A DNA stretch of 12,104 bases from Lachnospiraceae bacterium UBA3826 (GCA_002393095.1 DGII01000078.1:23618-35721), one strand, 5' to 3'. Shown: positions 1-6,239, counted from the first letter of the stretch. The notes: generated from the sequence alone by a model not told the origin. A program made the numbers and translations.

Positions 1-24
1 CGTGTTCGAATCACGTCACCCCGA
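1..24 (+). tRNA. tRNA 3' end (partial, probably tRNA-Pro)
   Basis: The window opens inside a tRNA gene. The T loop TTCGAAT is at 5-11, closed by a stem of CGTG (1-4) with CACG (12-15). The acceptor 3' strand CACCCCG (17-23) and discriminator A (24) follow, and no CCA is encoded. The implied 5' acceptor strand is CGGGGTG. A C1 start with an A discriminator fits tRNA-Pro in Firmicutes, but the anticodon lies outside the window, so the isotype is an inference. Confidence 0.72.
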
Positions 25-129
25 TTTTATTTGTGCCACAAATGCAGGTATTATCTGTGTTTGTGTTTTTTTGTTTTCTAATAATTTCCTTTTGCTAACA
101 GAGAACGCCCACATTTTTCAATAGTTGTA

Positions 130-158
130 TTGACTTCTTCATATATCGCTGATAGACT
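130..158 (+). promoter_or_regulatory. Putative promoter of the AAA ATPase gene
   Basis: The -35 candidate is TTGACT at 130-135 (5 of 6 to consensus). The -10 candidate is TAGACT at 153-158 (4 of 6), with an optimal 17-bp spacer. The -10 runs into the left edge of the double palindrome at 154-188, so a protein bound there would occlude the polymerase. This is inferred from consensus matching only. Confidence 0.45.
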
Positions 159-188
159 ACTCATAAGTAGACTACTTATGAGTAGTCT
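154..188. repeat. Perfect 17-bp inverted repeat made of two tandem dyads (candidate operator)
   Basis: The arms AGACTACTCATAAGTAG (154-170) and CTACTTATGAGTAGTCT (172-188) are exact reverse complements separated by one base. Each arm also contains its own dyad: CTACT-N4-AGTAG at 157-170 and again at 172-185, centred 15 bp apart. The element covers the candidate -10 and start point and ends about 25 bp before the Shine-Dalgarno of the ATPase gene. There is no T-run after it, so it is not a standard terminator. It could be a double operator, or an RNA hairpin in the leader. Confidence 0.8.
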
Positions 189-223
189 GCTTATGCAATT
201 CTTTGACAACGCGGAGGAAAAAT

Positions 224-1612
224 ATGATAGGACGTCAGAGAGAACTTAATCATCTCAACGCACTGTATAATAGCAACAAGTTTGAATATCTTGTTATATA
301 TGGAAGGCGACGTGTAGGAAAAACTACGTTGTTGCAAGAATTCTCAAAAGATAAAAATGCTATCTTTTTCCCTGCACAGGAAAAAAATGATACACTCAAT
401 CTTCAGGATTTCTCAAAGATGGTGCAGATGAAATTTGACGAAATGTTTATTTCTTCTTTTGGCGGTTGGAAAGAGTCCTTTGAATACATTGATAAGAAAG
501 TCAGCGAAAGAACCTTAATTATCATCGATGAATTTCCTTTTATTGCAGAGGAAAATCCGACCGTTAAGTCGATTCTCCAACATGCTATCGATCACTTATG
601 GAAGAAGAATAAAAATATCTTTTTAATTCTTTGCGGATCATCAGTTAGTTTTATGGAGTCCGATATCATGGGAAGCAAGAGTCCTCTGCATGATAGACAG
701 ACATCGAGTTTGGAAATACTGCCATTTGATTATTTTGAAAGCAGTCTGTTTTTCCCAAAATATAATAATGAGCAGAAGCTGATAGCATATGGCATTCTCG
801 GAGGCATCCCCAGATATTTGGAAGCTTTTGATGACGGAGTATCTATCGGAGATAACGTAGCCAATGCCATAATTCGCAAGGGAGCATATTTAAACGAGGA
901 ACCTACGAACCTTTTAAAAGCTGAACTGCGTGATCCCAATATCTATAACAGTATTCTGAGTGCAATCGCGAATGGAAGAAACAAGGTACAGGAGATATCA
1001 GATTATCTCCACGAAGAAAAAAACAAAGTATCGAAATACCTTATTGTTCTGCAGACAATGCGTCTTGTAGAAAAAAAGCTTCCTTGTGGAGAGGGAGAAA
1101 ACAGCCATAAAGGAATCTATGCGCTTACCGATAACTTCTTCCGCTTTTGGTTCAGGTACGAATTTACCAATAATGCCTACTATGAAATGCTTGGAGCCGA
1201 AGCCGCTTCCAAAGAAATAATGGATGGCATATCTGATTACATGGGTGACGCGTTTGAGAAGATCTGTACAGAGTATTTCGTGAGAAAGGCAAAAGAAGGA
1301 AAGCTGCCCTTTGTACCTTTCAAGTTTGGAAAGTGGTGGGGAAACAATCCGCTCATCAAGGCTCAAGATGATGTTGATATTCTCATGATAGATAAAACCG
1401 GCACAAAGGGAATTTTTGTTGAGTGCAAATTTACAAATTCCAAAATGCCTCATTCCGAGTACGAGGATCTGAAGACAGCTATGCTTCCCTTTGTGGACCT
1501 AAAAGAAAAAAATATCTATTGTGTCAGCAAATCCGGATACGAAGACTCCGTAAAGCGTCATGCAAAAGAGGATGGTGCTGTGCTCCTTAACTTGGATGAT
1601 TTATTTAAGTAA
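224..1612 (+). CDS. AAA/archaeal-type ATPase with C-terminal DUF234-like PD-(D/E)XK domain
   Basis: This is a 462-aa protein of the ATPase family that carries an N-terminal P-loop NTPase and a C-terminal DUF234-type domain. Walker A is GRRRVGKT (residues 27-34) and Walker B is LIIIDE (98-103). A winged-helix-like region follows around 230-290. Near the C-terminus, DVD (383-385), E400 and K402 in VECKF match the D...ExK spacing of PD-(D/E)XK nucleases. The start is ATG 224, because GGAGG lies at 213-217; the upstream TTG at 203 overlaps the ribosome binding site and is unlikely. Cellular function is unknown for most members; some are discussed as mobile or defence-like genes. It stands alone between a tRNA and sugar genes, with its own promoter and palindromic upstream element. 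The family call is firm; nuclease activity is an inference. Confidence 0.88.
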   Translation: MIGRQRELNHLNALYNSNKFEYLVIYGRRRVGKTTLLQEFSKDKNAIFFPAQEKNDTLNLQDFSKMVQMKFDEMFISSFGGWKESFEYIDKKVSERTLIIIDEFPFIAEENPTVKSILQHAIDHLWKKNKNIFLILCGSSVSFMESDIMGSKSPLHDRQTSSLEILPFDYFESSLFFPKYNNEQKLIAYGILGGIPRYLEAFDDGVSIGDNVANAIIRKGAYLNEEPTNLLKAELRDPNIYNSILSAIANGRNKVQEISDYLHEEKNKVSKYLIVLQTMRLVEKKLPCGEGENSHKGIYALTDNFFRFWFRYEFTNNAYYEMLGAEAASKEIMDGISDYMGDAFEKICTEYFVRKAKEGKLPFVPFKFGKWWGNNPLIKAQDDVDILMIDKTGTKGIFVECKFTNSKMPHSEYEDLKTAMLPFVDLKEKNIYCVSKSGYEDSVKRHAKEDGAVLLNLDDLFK

Positions 1613-1621
1613 TCAAGATAA

Positions 1622-1705
1622 GTTATCAGGATCATAGGCTTTGCACTTCCTGTCATTACGGCACTTCTGCTTTTCTATATCTACAGGCGGCTTAGGATAC
1701 GCTAA
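1622..1705 (+). pseudogene. Possible 3' remnant of a membrane transporter gene
   Basis: After the ATPase stop, an open frame ends at the TAA at 1703-1705. It encodes a hydrophobic segment (IIGFALPVITALLLFYIY) followed by a basic tail (RRLRIR). It has no start codon or ribosome binding site, and a stop closes the frame at 1619-1621. A hydrophobic helix plus basic tail looks like the C-terminus of an MFS/GPH-type sugar transporter, and such genes often precede intracellular xylan-degrading enzymes. At 27 codons it may be chance, so the call is tentative. Confidence 0.35.
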
Positions 1706-1782
1706 AGCAAGACATAAATATATAAAGGTACCGGAATCACATTAGTATGTTCAGTGCTGAACTGATTACGATAGGAGAGACT

Positions 1783-2889
1783 ATGAATTATATTAATTAT
1801 CTGAACAAGGTCGGAATAAGCGATAATGAAGCCAAAGAGCTTGTGAACAAAGCTTTTGATACCATATTCTTCGATGAGGAGGAGGGCTTCTGCCATAAGG
1901 CATATGATGATGCGTGGTGCATGGTAGATACCGGGAATATTGATGCCAGAACCGAGGGCATGAGCTACGGAATGATGATGTGTGTCCAGATGGACAGACA
2001 GGATATATTCGATAAGCTGTGGACCTTCTCCGACAGATATATGAGACTGAAAGAGGGTAAGCACGCAGGTTATTTCGCATGGTCAGTCACTCTTGAGGGC
2101 AAACACAATGCAGAAGGACCCGCGCCGGACGGTGAGGAATACTTCGCTATGGCTCTATTCATGGCCGGTGCCAGATGGGGTGATAGAGATGGAATATATA
2201 ATTACACTGAGCAGGCCAGAGATATCCTGCGTCACTGTGTACACCAGCATGAGATGGTTGTGGGTGGAGAACCCATGTGGGAGCCTGAAAATAAATATAT
2301 CAAATTTGTTCCGGAGATGAAGATAACCGATCCCAGCTATCATCTGCCTCATTTCTATGACTTATTCGCTATGAAAGCGGATGAATGTGACAGACGCTTC
2401 TGGGCAGAAGCCGCCGCTGCAAGCCGTGAATATATCGTACTCTCCGCTAATCCGGATACGGGACTTAGCCCCGAATACTCCGAGTATAGCGGCAAGCCTG
2501 TTCTTCTCTTTAATAAGCCTTGGGAATACTATTCGGATGCCTACAGAGTAGCAGAGAATATCGCTCTTGATCATGTGTGGTTCGGAGAACACGAAGCAGA
2601 GGATATGATCACAACCAGGCTTCAGAACTTCTTCGCGGATAAGGATATGGAGGACTTAAGAGCATATCAGATCGACGGAACCGTAACCGATGAGCCTGCC
2701 ATGCATCCGACCGCCATTAAGGCAGTGCTCGGCGCCGCATCGATAGCAAGTAAAAGCCCTCACAGAGCTAAGTTCCTTAAGCTTTTCACAGAGACACCGC
2801 TCCGTAAGGGCGAAAGAAGATACTATGACAATTGCCTCTACTTCTTCTGCCTGCTTATGCTTACGGGCAATTACAGAATGTATATCTGA
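1783..2889 (+). CDS. GH8 reducing-end xylose-releasing exo-oligoxylanase (Rex-type)
   Basis: This 368-aa glycoside hydrolase family 8 enzyme is predicted to cut xylose from the reducing end of xylo-oligosaccharides (EC 3.2.1.156). The diagnostic sites line up with the Bacillus halodurans enzyme, where E70, D128 and D263 are the key residues. Here E58 lies in RTEGMSYGMMM, D116 in PAPDGEEYFAMAL and D252 in SDAYRVAENIALD, at a near-constant offset of 11-12 residues. There is no signal peptide, so it acts in the cytosol on imported oligosaccharides. ATG 1783 is chosen because AGGAG at 1773-1777 precedes it; the in-frame ATG at 1747 lacks a ribosome binding site. The length is normal for the family. 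fruK follows 23 bp downstream and is probably co-transcribed. Substrate is inferred from family motifs. Confidence 0.9.
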   Translation: MNYINYLNKVGISDNEAKELVNKAFDTIFFDEEEGFCHKAYDDAWCMVDTGNIDARTEGMSYGMMMCVQMDRQDIFDKLWTFSDRYMRLKEGKHAGYFAWSVTLEGKHNAEGPAPDGEEYFAMALFMAGARWGDRDGIYNYTEQARDILRHCVHQHEMVVGGEPMWEPENKYIKFVPEMKITDPSYHLPHFYDLFAMKADECDRRFWAEAAAASREYIVLSANPDTGLSPEYSEYSGKPVLLFNKPWEYYSDAYRVAENIALDHVWFGEHEAEDMITTRLQNFFADKDMEDLRAYQIDGTVTDEPAMHPTAIKAVLGAASIASKSPHRAKFLKLFTETPLRKGERRYYDNCLYFFCLLMLTGNYRMYI

Positions 2890-2912
2890 CACGACTTGAT
2901 TCGGGATTAACT

Positions 2913-3833
2913 ATGATATATACACTTACACTTAATACAGCGATCGATTATATAGTGCAGTTACCTAAGCTTGTACCGGGACAGATCAATCGTGCCCTGC
3001 ACTCGGATATATATCCCGGCGGTAAGGGTATTAATGTCTCATCCATGCTATCCCGCCTTGGCCTTGAAAGTACTGCTCTTGGCTTCGTAGCAGGACCTAC
3101 AGGCTATATGATCGAGCATATGCTTACGGATACTGCGGCGGAAGATGCACCGATATATCCAGATTTTACCCGTATCGGGCAGGGCAATTCCCGTATCAAT
3201 GTCAAGATCGGTTCAACAGAGATTAACGGTGAAGGACCAGATATCACGGAAGCTGACCTTGATGAATTATATAAGAAGATAGATAGCATATCCGACGGCG
3301 ACACCCTTGTCATGTCAGGCAGCATACCGCCCGGTGTACCTGCTGATGTGTATGCCATTATCTGTAAGAGAATTCGTGAATCCGGTAAAAATGTGCGGCT
3401 CATAGTTGACGCTACAGGCACATCCCTCACCGATACGCTTGCATACAAGCCATATCTTATCAAGCCCAATCATACAGAGCTTGGCGATATATTCGGTGTC
3501 AATGCCGATACAGTCGATGATGTGGTCTCTCTTGGGAAAAGGCTTAAAGATATGGGCGCTTCTAATGTATTAGTCTCTATGGGTGCCATGGGTGCTGTCC
3601 TTATAGATGATACGGGTGCTATACATATCTGTGAAGCACCCAAGGGTGATGTAATAAGCGCCGTAGGCTCAGGGGATTCCATGGTGGCTGCTTTCATAGC
3701 TTCCATAGACCGATTCGGATATGACTATGAAAATACTCTTCGCTTCGCAGTCTGCGCCGGTAGCGCATCTGCATTCGTCTCAGGTCTAGCCCGCTATAAT
3801 GACATAGTTGAGCTCTTCGACAGCATTAAATGA
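2913..3833 (+). CDS. fruK: 1-phosphofructokinase (PfkB family)
   Basis: This 306-aa PfkB-family sugar kinase is predicted to phosphorylate fructose 1-phosphate to fructose 1,6-bisphosphate. The N-terminus MIYTLTLNTAID, the substrate-binding motif PGGKGINVS (residues 35-43) and the C-terminal anion-hole motif GSGDS (252-256, catalytic Asp 255) are typical of FruK. Tagatose-6-phosphate kinase is a close alternative. The start is ATG 2913; an in-frame extension to 2832 would overlap the GH8 gene. The Shine-Dalgarno is weak (GGGA at 2903-2906), so translation may be coupled to the GH8 gene that ends 23 bp upstream. No FruR regulator or FruA PTS gene is present in the window, which is unlike the usual fru operon. 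A bidirectional terminator lies downstream. Confidence 0.88.
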   Translation: MIYTLTLNTAIDYIVQLPKLVPGQINRALHSDIYPGGKGINVSSMLSRLGLESTALGFVAGPTGYMIEHMLTDTAAEDAPIYPDFTRIGQGNSRINVKIGSTEINGEGPDITEADLDELYKKIDSISDGDTLVMSGSIPPGVPADVYAIICKRIRESGKNVRLIVDATGTSLTDTLAYKPYLIKPNHTELGDIFGVNADTVDDVVSLGKRLKDMGASNVLVSMGAMGAVLIDDTGAIHICEAPKGDVISAVGSGDSMVAAFIASIDRFGYDYENTLRFAVCAGSASAFVSGLARYNDIVELFDSIK

Positions 3834-3887
3834 TCTGTTATTATATGACATGCTCATCTATGCGATCTGTCATGAATTGATATTAAA

Positions 3888-3915
3888 AAAGGATGCACCG
3901 CTAAGTGCATCCTTT
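3888..3915. terminator. Bidirectional rho-independent terminator
   Basis: An 11-bp perfect stem, AAAGGATGCAC (3888-3898) with GTGCATCCTTT (3905-3915), encloses the loop CGCTAA. On the minus strand the GC-rich part is followed by six T residues; on the plus strand it ends in TTT. It sits between convergent genes (fruK on plus, the nuclease on minus) and can serve both. Confidence 0.9.
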
Positions 3916-3937
3916 CATAAAAATATAGCATACTATG

Positions 3938-3998
3938 TTATTCCATAGACTTCCTAACATCATCGATCTGTTCCTTGGTACACTCGGCTATGGCAATG
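3938..3998 (-). pseudogene. Displaced original C-terminus of the Rpn-like nuclease
   Basis: In the frame that removing one 8-bp repeat would restore, this stretch encodes IIAIAECTKEQIDDVRKSME and then TAA at 3938-3940. It resembles the amphipathic C-terminal helix usually seen at the end of Rpn-family proteins (isoleucine/glutamate-rich, with a pattern like 'IAEITGLSxEEI'). It is now out of frame with 3988-4923. Confidence 0.7.
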
Positions 3999-4923
3999 AT
4001 GTCTTCATGTCTTCATCCTTGTGCCCTCTTAAGAGCATATTGCGGATGACACTGACTGTCTTATGGTCGTCGCCAATTTTTATTCCATTCGCCTCTGCAT
4101 ATCTTAACTGATCCGACGGTAATTCCAATACTCTTCCACCCATACTATTCACCAGCTTTCCCTTATTATCTTCATCAAGCTTCCTGCTTATATATTCCAG
4201 TATGTTCCCTGCAAGTGCCCTTAAGTCCCTTGCCGCATTCTCCGTGATCATACCTTCCGTAACCGCTTCATCCAAGCGCCTTGAGAAGTTCTCCAACTCT
4301 ATACATATCTTATCATATTCAGCCTTGCTTTCCAACGGCTTTTTCCCAATCCTATCAAGTGCCTTCTCATATCTTATCGGATAGAACGGAACCAAGAAAA
4401 AGAGTCCCTTCTTAAAGATATCATCCATACTGTATGCCGGCACATTCATAACCGTGATCGTCTCTCTTGCTGTCTCCATCCCATGTCTGTGTTCTACCAT
4501 CATATGTGTGATCTTGCCTTCACTGCCTCGAAGCTTCACAAGCGCAGACTTCGGATAATCGACTATAAGTGTCTTACCATCAGATGTATATTCCATATTC
4601 TCCAAAGCAATCATGGAGTTATACCTGACCAGTCGTATCAGTATCTCTCCATTCTCGGTAGACTGGCACTCTATATGGTAATACCTGCCGTCTATCTTAA
4701 GACAGGCATCGGTTATATTCTTAATATCAGTACCATCCTCATATGTCAGATGATGTTCATCCGCCATCCTGTCAGGCTCTACAACACTGACATCATACTC
4801 AGTGCCGAATATCTCATTGATAAGCGGTATAAGTAAAGGCTTTAATTTCTCACACTCTGTCTTGAATGCATCATCGAAGATCGTTCCCCCGACTTCATTA
4901 GCTTTTTCGTACACATACTTCAC
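3988..4923 (-). CDS. Rpn-like PD-(D/E)XK nuclease family protein, C-terminus frameshifted
   Basis: This 311-aa protein is of the Rpn / PD-(D/E)XK nuclease 'transposase' family, common in multiple copies in Lachnospiraceae. Family members are recombination-promoting DNA endonucleases. The nuclease core shows D72 in ITDACLKIDG and E85-x-Q87 in YHIECQS, the ExQ form seen in this family. The start ATG (4921-4923) is preceded by GGAAGGGG and follows the HTH gene by 13 bp. The 3' end is altered: a tandem 8-bp duplication shifts the frame after residue 305 (HKDED), adding MKTSLP and a stop. Without the duplication the frame continues 20 more residues to the TAA at 3938-3940, giving about 325 aa. The core is untouched, so activity may persist. 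Confidence 0.85.
   Translation of the reverse strand: MKYVYEKANEVGGTIFDDAFKTECEKLKPLLIPLINEIFGTEYDVSVVEPDRMADEHHLTYEDGTDIKNITDACLKIDGRYYHIECQSTENGEILIRLVRYNSMIALENMEYTSDGKTLIVDYPKSALVKLRGSEGKITHMMVEHRHGMETARETITVMNVPAYSMDDIFKKGLFFLVPFYPIRYEKALDRIGKKPLESKAEYDKICIELENFSRRLDEAVTEGMITENAARDLRALAGNILEYISRKLDEDNKGKLVNSMGGRVLELPSDQLRYAEANGIKIGDDHKTVSVIRNMLLRGHKDEDMKTSLP
3999..4016. repeat. Tandem 8-bp duplication causing a frameshift
   Basis: ATGTCTTC occurs at 3999-4006 and again at 4007-4014, followed by AT (2.25 copies, period 8). It lies in the last codons of the nuclease gene on the minus strand. Eight bases are not a multiple of three, so gaining one unit explains the frame change. Slippage could reverse it. 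Confidence 0.88.
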
Positions 4924-4936
4924 CCCTTCCTGTCAT

Positions 4937-5242
4937 CTAGCAGCCGGCATTGCCACTATCACTTAATTTCCCTTTCTTTTTCATTTCCTCATAATAAGCC
5001 TTATATCTATAGACACTACGCTCACTTAAGCCGTTACGATCTGCAATCTCTATCAGTGTCATACCCTTTTCATGACAGACAACAAAATCATTATAGATAG
5101 ACATCCACTTGGCATTATGCTTCTGTCGTCCGCTGGCTTTCCTCTTCTTGAAATACTCAAGCTCTTCCTTAAGCTCCGCATTCTCATTCTCAAGCTGTTC
5201 TATCCTGCTAAGTGCCTCTTCCAAAGTCTTTATCTTCTTCAT
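4937..5242 (-). CDS. Small coiled-coil / helix-turn-helix protein
   Basis: This 101-aa protein has two parts. Residues about 5-32 (LEEALSRIEQLENENAELKE) form a heptad-like coiled coil, a likely dimerisation segment. Residues about 60-86 (GMTLIEIADRNGLSERSVYR) form a resolvase/Hin-type helix-turn-helix. It has no catalytic domain, so it is not itself a recombinase. The start ATG (5240-5242) is preceded by a perfect AGGAGG at 5249-5254 with 6-bp spacing. It is the first gene of a two-gene unit with the Rpn-like nuclease, 13 bp downstream. Autoregulation through the direct repeats around its promoter is an inference. Alternatively it may recruit the nuclease to DNA. Confidence 0.8.
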   Translation of the reverse strand: MKKIKTLEEALSRIEQLENENAELKEELEYFKKRKASGRQKHNAKWMSIYNDFVVCHEKGMTLIEIADRNGLSERSVYRYKAYYEEMKKKGKLSDSGNAGC

Positions 5243-5253
5243 AACACGCCTCC

Positions 5254-5274
5254 TGTCACTTTGATTTTGTCATT
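5254..5274. repeat. Direct repeat copy 1, downstream of the -10 (candidate operator)
   Basis: TGTCA-N10-TGTCATT on the plus strand. It matches the copy at 5298-5318 at 17 of 21 positions, including an uninterrupted ATTTTGTCATT. It covers the expected transcription start and early leader of the HTH gene. Confidence 0.65.
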
Positions 5275-5303
5275 ATTATAGCGCGGTCGTTGTTAAGTGT
5301 CAA
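5275..5303 (-). promoter_or_regulatory. Perfect consensus sigma-A promoter of the HTH-nuclease unit
   Basis: Reading the minus strand, TTGACA (5298-5303) is followed by a 17-bp spacer and TATAAT (5275-5280). Both hexamers match the vegetative consensus in all six positions. Initiation is expected near 5268, giving a leader of about 26 nt. A promoter this strong is normally held in check, which fits the flanking repeats. Confidence 0.9.
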
Positions 5304-5318
5304 CTACATTTTGTCATT
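5298..5318. repeat. Direct repeat copy 2, over and upstream of the -35 (candidate operator)
   Basis: The second TGTCA-N10-TGTCATT element includes the whole -35 hexamer. It is offset exactly 44 bp from copy 1, about four helical turns, so both would face the same side of the DNA and flank the promoter. Confidence 0.65.
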
Positions 5319-5327
5319 TTATCAAAA

Positions 5328-5361
5328 ATAAGAGCGGCCGAAGCATCTGCTCCAACCGCCC
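5328..5361 (-). terminator. Rho-independent terminator downstream of 5411-5650
   Basis: On the minus strand GGGCGG (5356-5361) pairs with CCGCTC (5332-5337) with one G-T wobble, and an inner GAGC/GCTT stem extends it. TTATTTTT follows. Because of the wobble it works only in the minus direction. It insulates the HTH-nuclease promoter from transcription arriving from the right. Confidence 0.75.
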
Positions 5362-5410
5362 TGTGAATCCATAGCGAACCTTCTATACCATTATTCGGCA
5401 ATCAGACTTT

Positions 5411-5650
5411 TTAATACCACTCATCACATTGAATATACACTTCAACATGGTCTACATCAGAGGGACTGTATGAATCCGACATAAGATCACCCGACATCTC
5501 GAATGTCTTTGTCTGCCCTGCTCCGAAGGATTCCATCGTCCAGCAGAATCCGATGACTTTGCCATCAGCATTGAACATAACCGCTCCGGGTTCTGCCACA
5601 GAATGATCCTTGTCTGTATTATTTGTTCCACGTCCTATTACTTTTACCAT
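5411..5650 (-). CDS. Short orphan domain ORF, possibly FxLYD-like fragment
   Basis: This 79-aa ORF opens directly into what looks like the middle of a domain: VKVIGRGTNNTDKD, then AVMFNADGKVIGF, then FGAGQTKTFEM, then DVDHVEVYI. This order (asparagine-rich turn, hydrophobic strand with 'DGKVIG', 'GxT..F', terminal strand) resembles the FxLYD-type beta-sandwich found at the C-termini of Firmicute surface lipoproteins. There is no signal peptide, and no good ribosome binding site precedes ATG 5650; an in-frame stop lies at 5660-5662. It may be the tail of a longer gene that lost its 5' part, 32 bp after the regulator gene. It may be untranslated. Confidence 0.5.
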   Translation of the reverse strand: MVKVIGRGTNNTDKDHSVAEPGAVMFNADGKVIGFCWTMESFGAGQTKTFEMSGDLMSDSYSPSDVDHVEVYIQCDEWY

Positions 5651-5682
5651 GCTTACCAGCTACAATCTTCTCGATGAAGCTA

Positions 5683-6183
5683 TTAACTCTCTGTCTTAAG
5701 TAGGGTCTTATCTATCCTGCCTGTTGCCACCGCATTGTCCACCCACAGCTTAAGCGAGCCGATGGCAAGTGACATCTTATTAAGAGTCGCTTGTATGGAC
5801 AGAAAGTCCGGCATCTCATCATCACTTATCTCACCGTCGGCCGATATGTCTATGAGTCTGTCCCTGTTGCTTGAGAGTGTATTAAGAGTTGAGAGCATCT
5901 CAAGAGTGATGGTCGGCAGATCCTTCTCCTGCAGCTCCGGTACATTGACCCGTCCTATCTCACAATCATGTGAGCAATAGTAATTGCAGAGAGACGGATT
6001 CTTATAGCACTCAGCCATAAGCAGTACTTCATCCGGATGAGGCACTGATTTGGTCTCTATATTGTATATCCTGTCCGCAGATATACATCCCATCTTCTCT
6101 GCTGCCGCTTCTCTTGTAAGCCCTGCCTCCTCACGGCTCTTGAAGTATATATTCTTATCCTCTTTGACGGATTTATTACCCAT
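5683..6183 (-). CDS. Cro/CI-type HTH transcriptional regulator with Cys-rich segment
   Basis: This 166-aa predicted regulator begins at ATG 6183, which has GGAGGG close upstream; the longer in-frame start at 6237 lacks such a site. Residues about 12-60 form a helix-turn-helix of the XRE kind (SREEAGLTREAAAEKMG then ISADRIYNIETKSVPHPDEVLLMAECY). The cysteine-rich patch CNYYCSHDCEIG follows at about 71-82 and recurs in Lachnospiraceae regulators; its role is unknown, with metal or redox sensing only a guess. The C-terminal half is helical (residues 95-155, repeated Leu/Ile/Asp) and may dimerise. The target is not identifiable from sequence. The short ORF at 5411-5650 follows in the same direction. 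Confidence 0.78.
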   Translation of the reverse strand: MGNKSVKEDKNIYFKSREEAGLTREAAAEKMGCISADRIYNIETKSVPHPDEVLLMAECYKNPSLCNYYCSHDCEIGRVNVPELQEKDLPTITLEMLSTLNTLSSNRDRLIDISADGEISDDEMPDFLSIQATLNKMSLAIGSLKLWVDNAVATGRIDKTLLKTES

Positions 6184-6239
6184 AATTACCCTCCTTACCA
6201 GGCACTTTGCAAGGCTATGCCTATTTCGTCCGTACAACG

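Noticed and set aside
203..223. TTG start at 203 extending the ATPase by 7 residues
   Set aside because: The extension overlaps the GGAGG ribosome binding site (213-217), which is correctly spaced for ATG 224; the P-loop protein begins naturally at MIGRQREL.
998..1453. Long minus-strand ORF opposite the ATPase gene (151 aa)
   Set aside because: It has no ribosome binding site or recognisable motif and lies opposite a well-supported gene.
2832..2912. 27-residue N-terminal extension of FruK overlapping the GH8 gene
   Set aside because: FruK proteins start at the MIYTLTLNTAID-type strand; the extension is the GH8 C-terminus read in another frame.
5284..5292. CGGTCGTTG shared with the hairpin at 6674-6682
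   Set aside because: A nine-base match in unrelated contexts is expected by chance or near it; there is no extended similarity.
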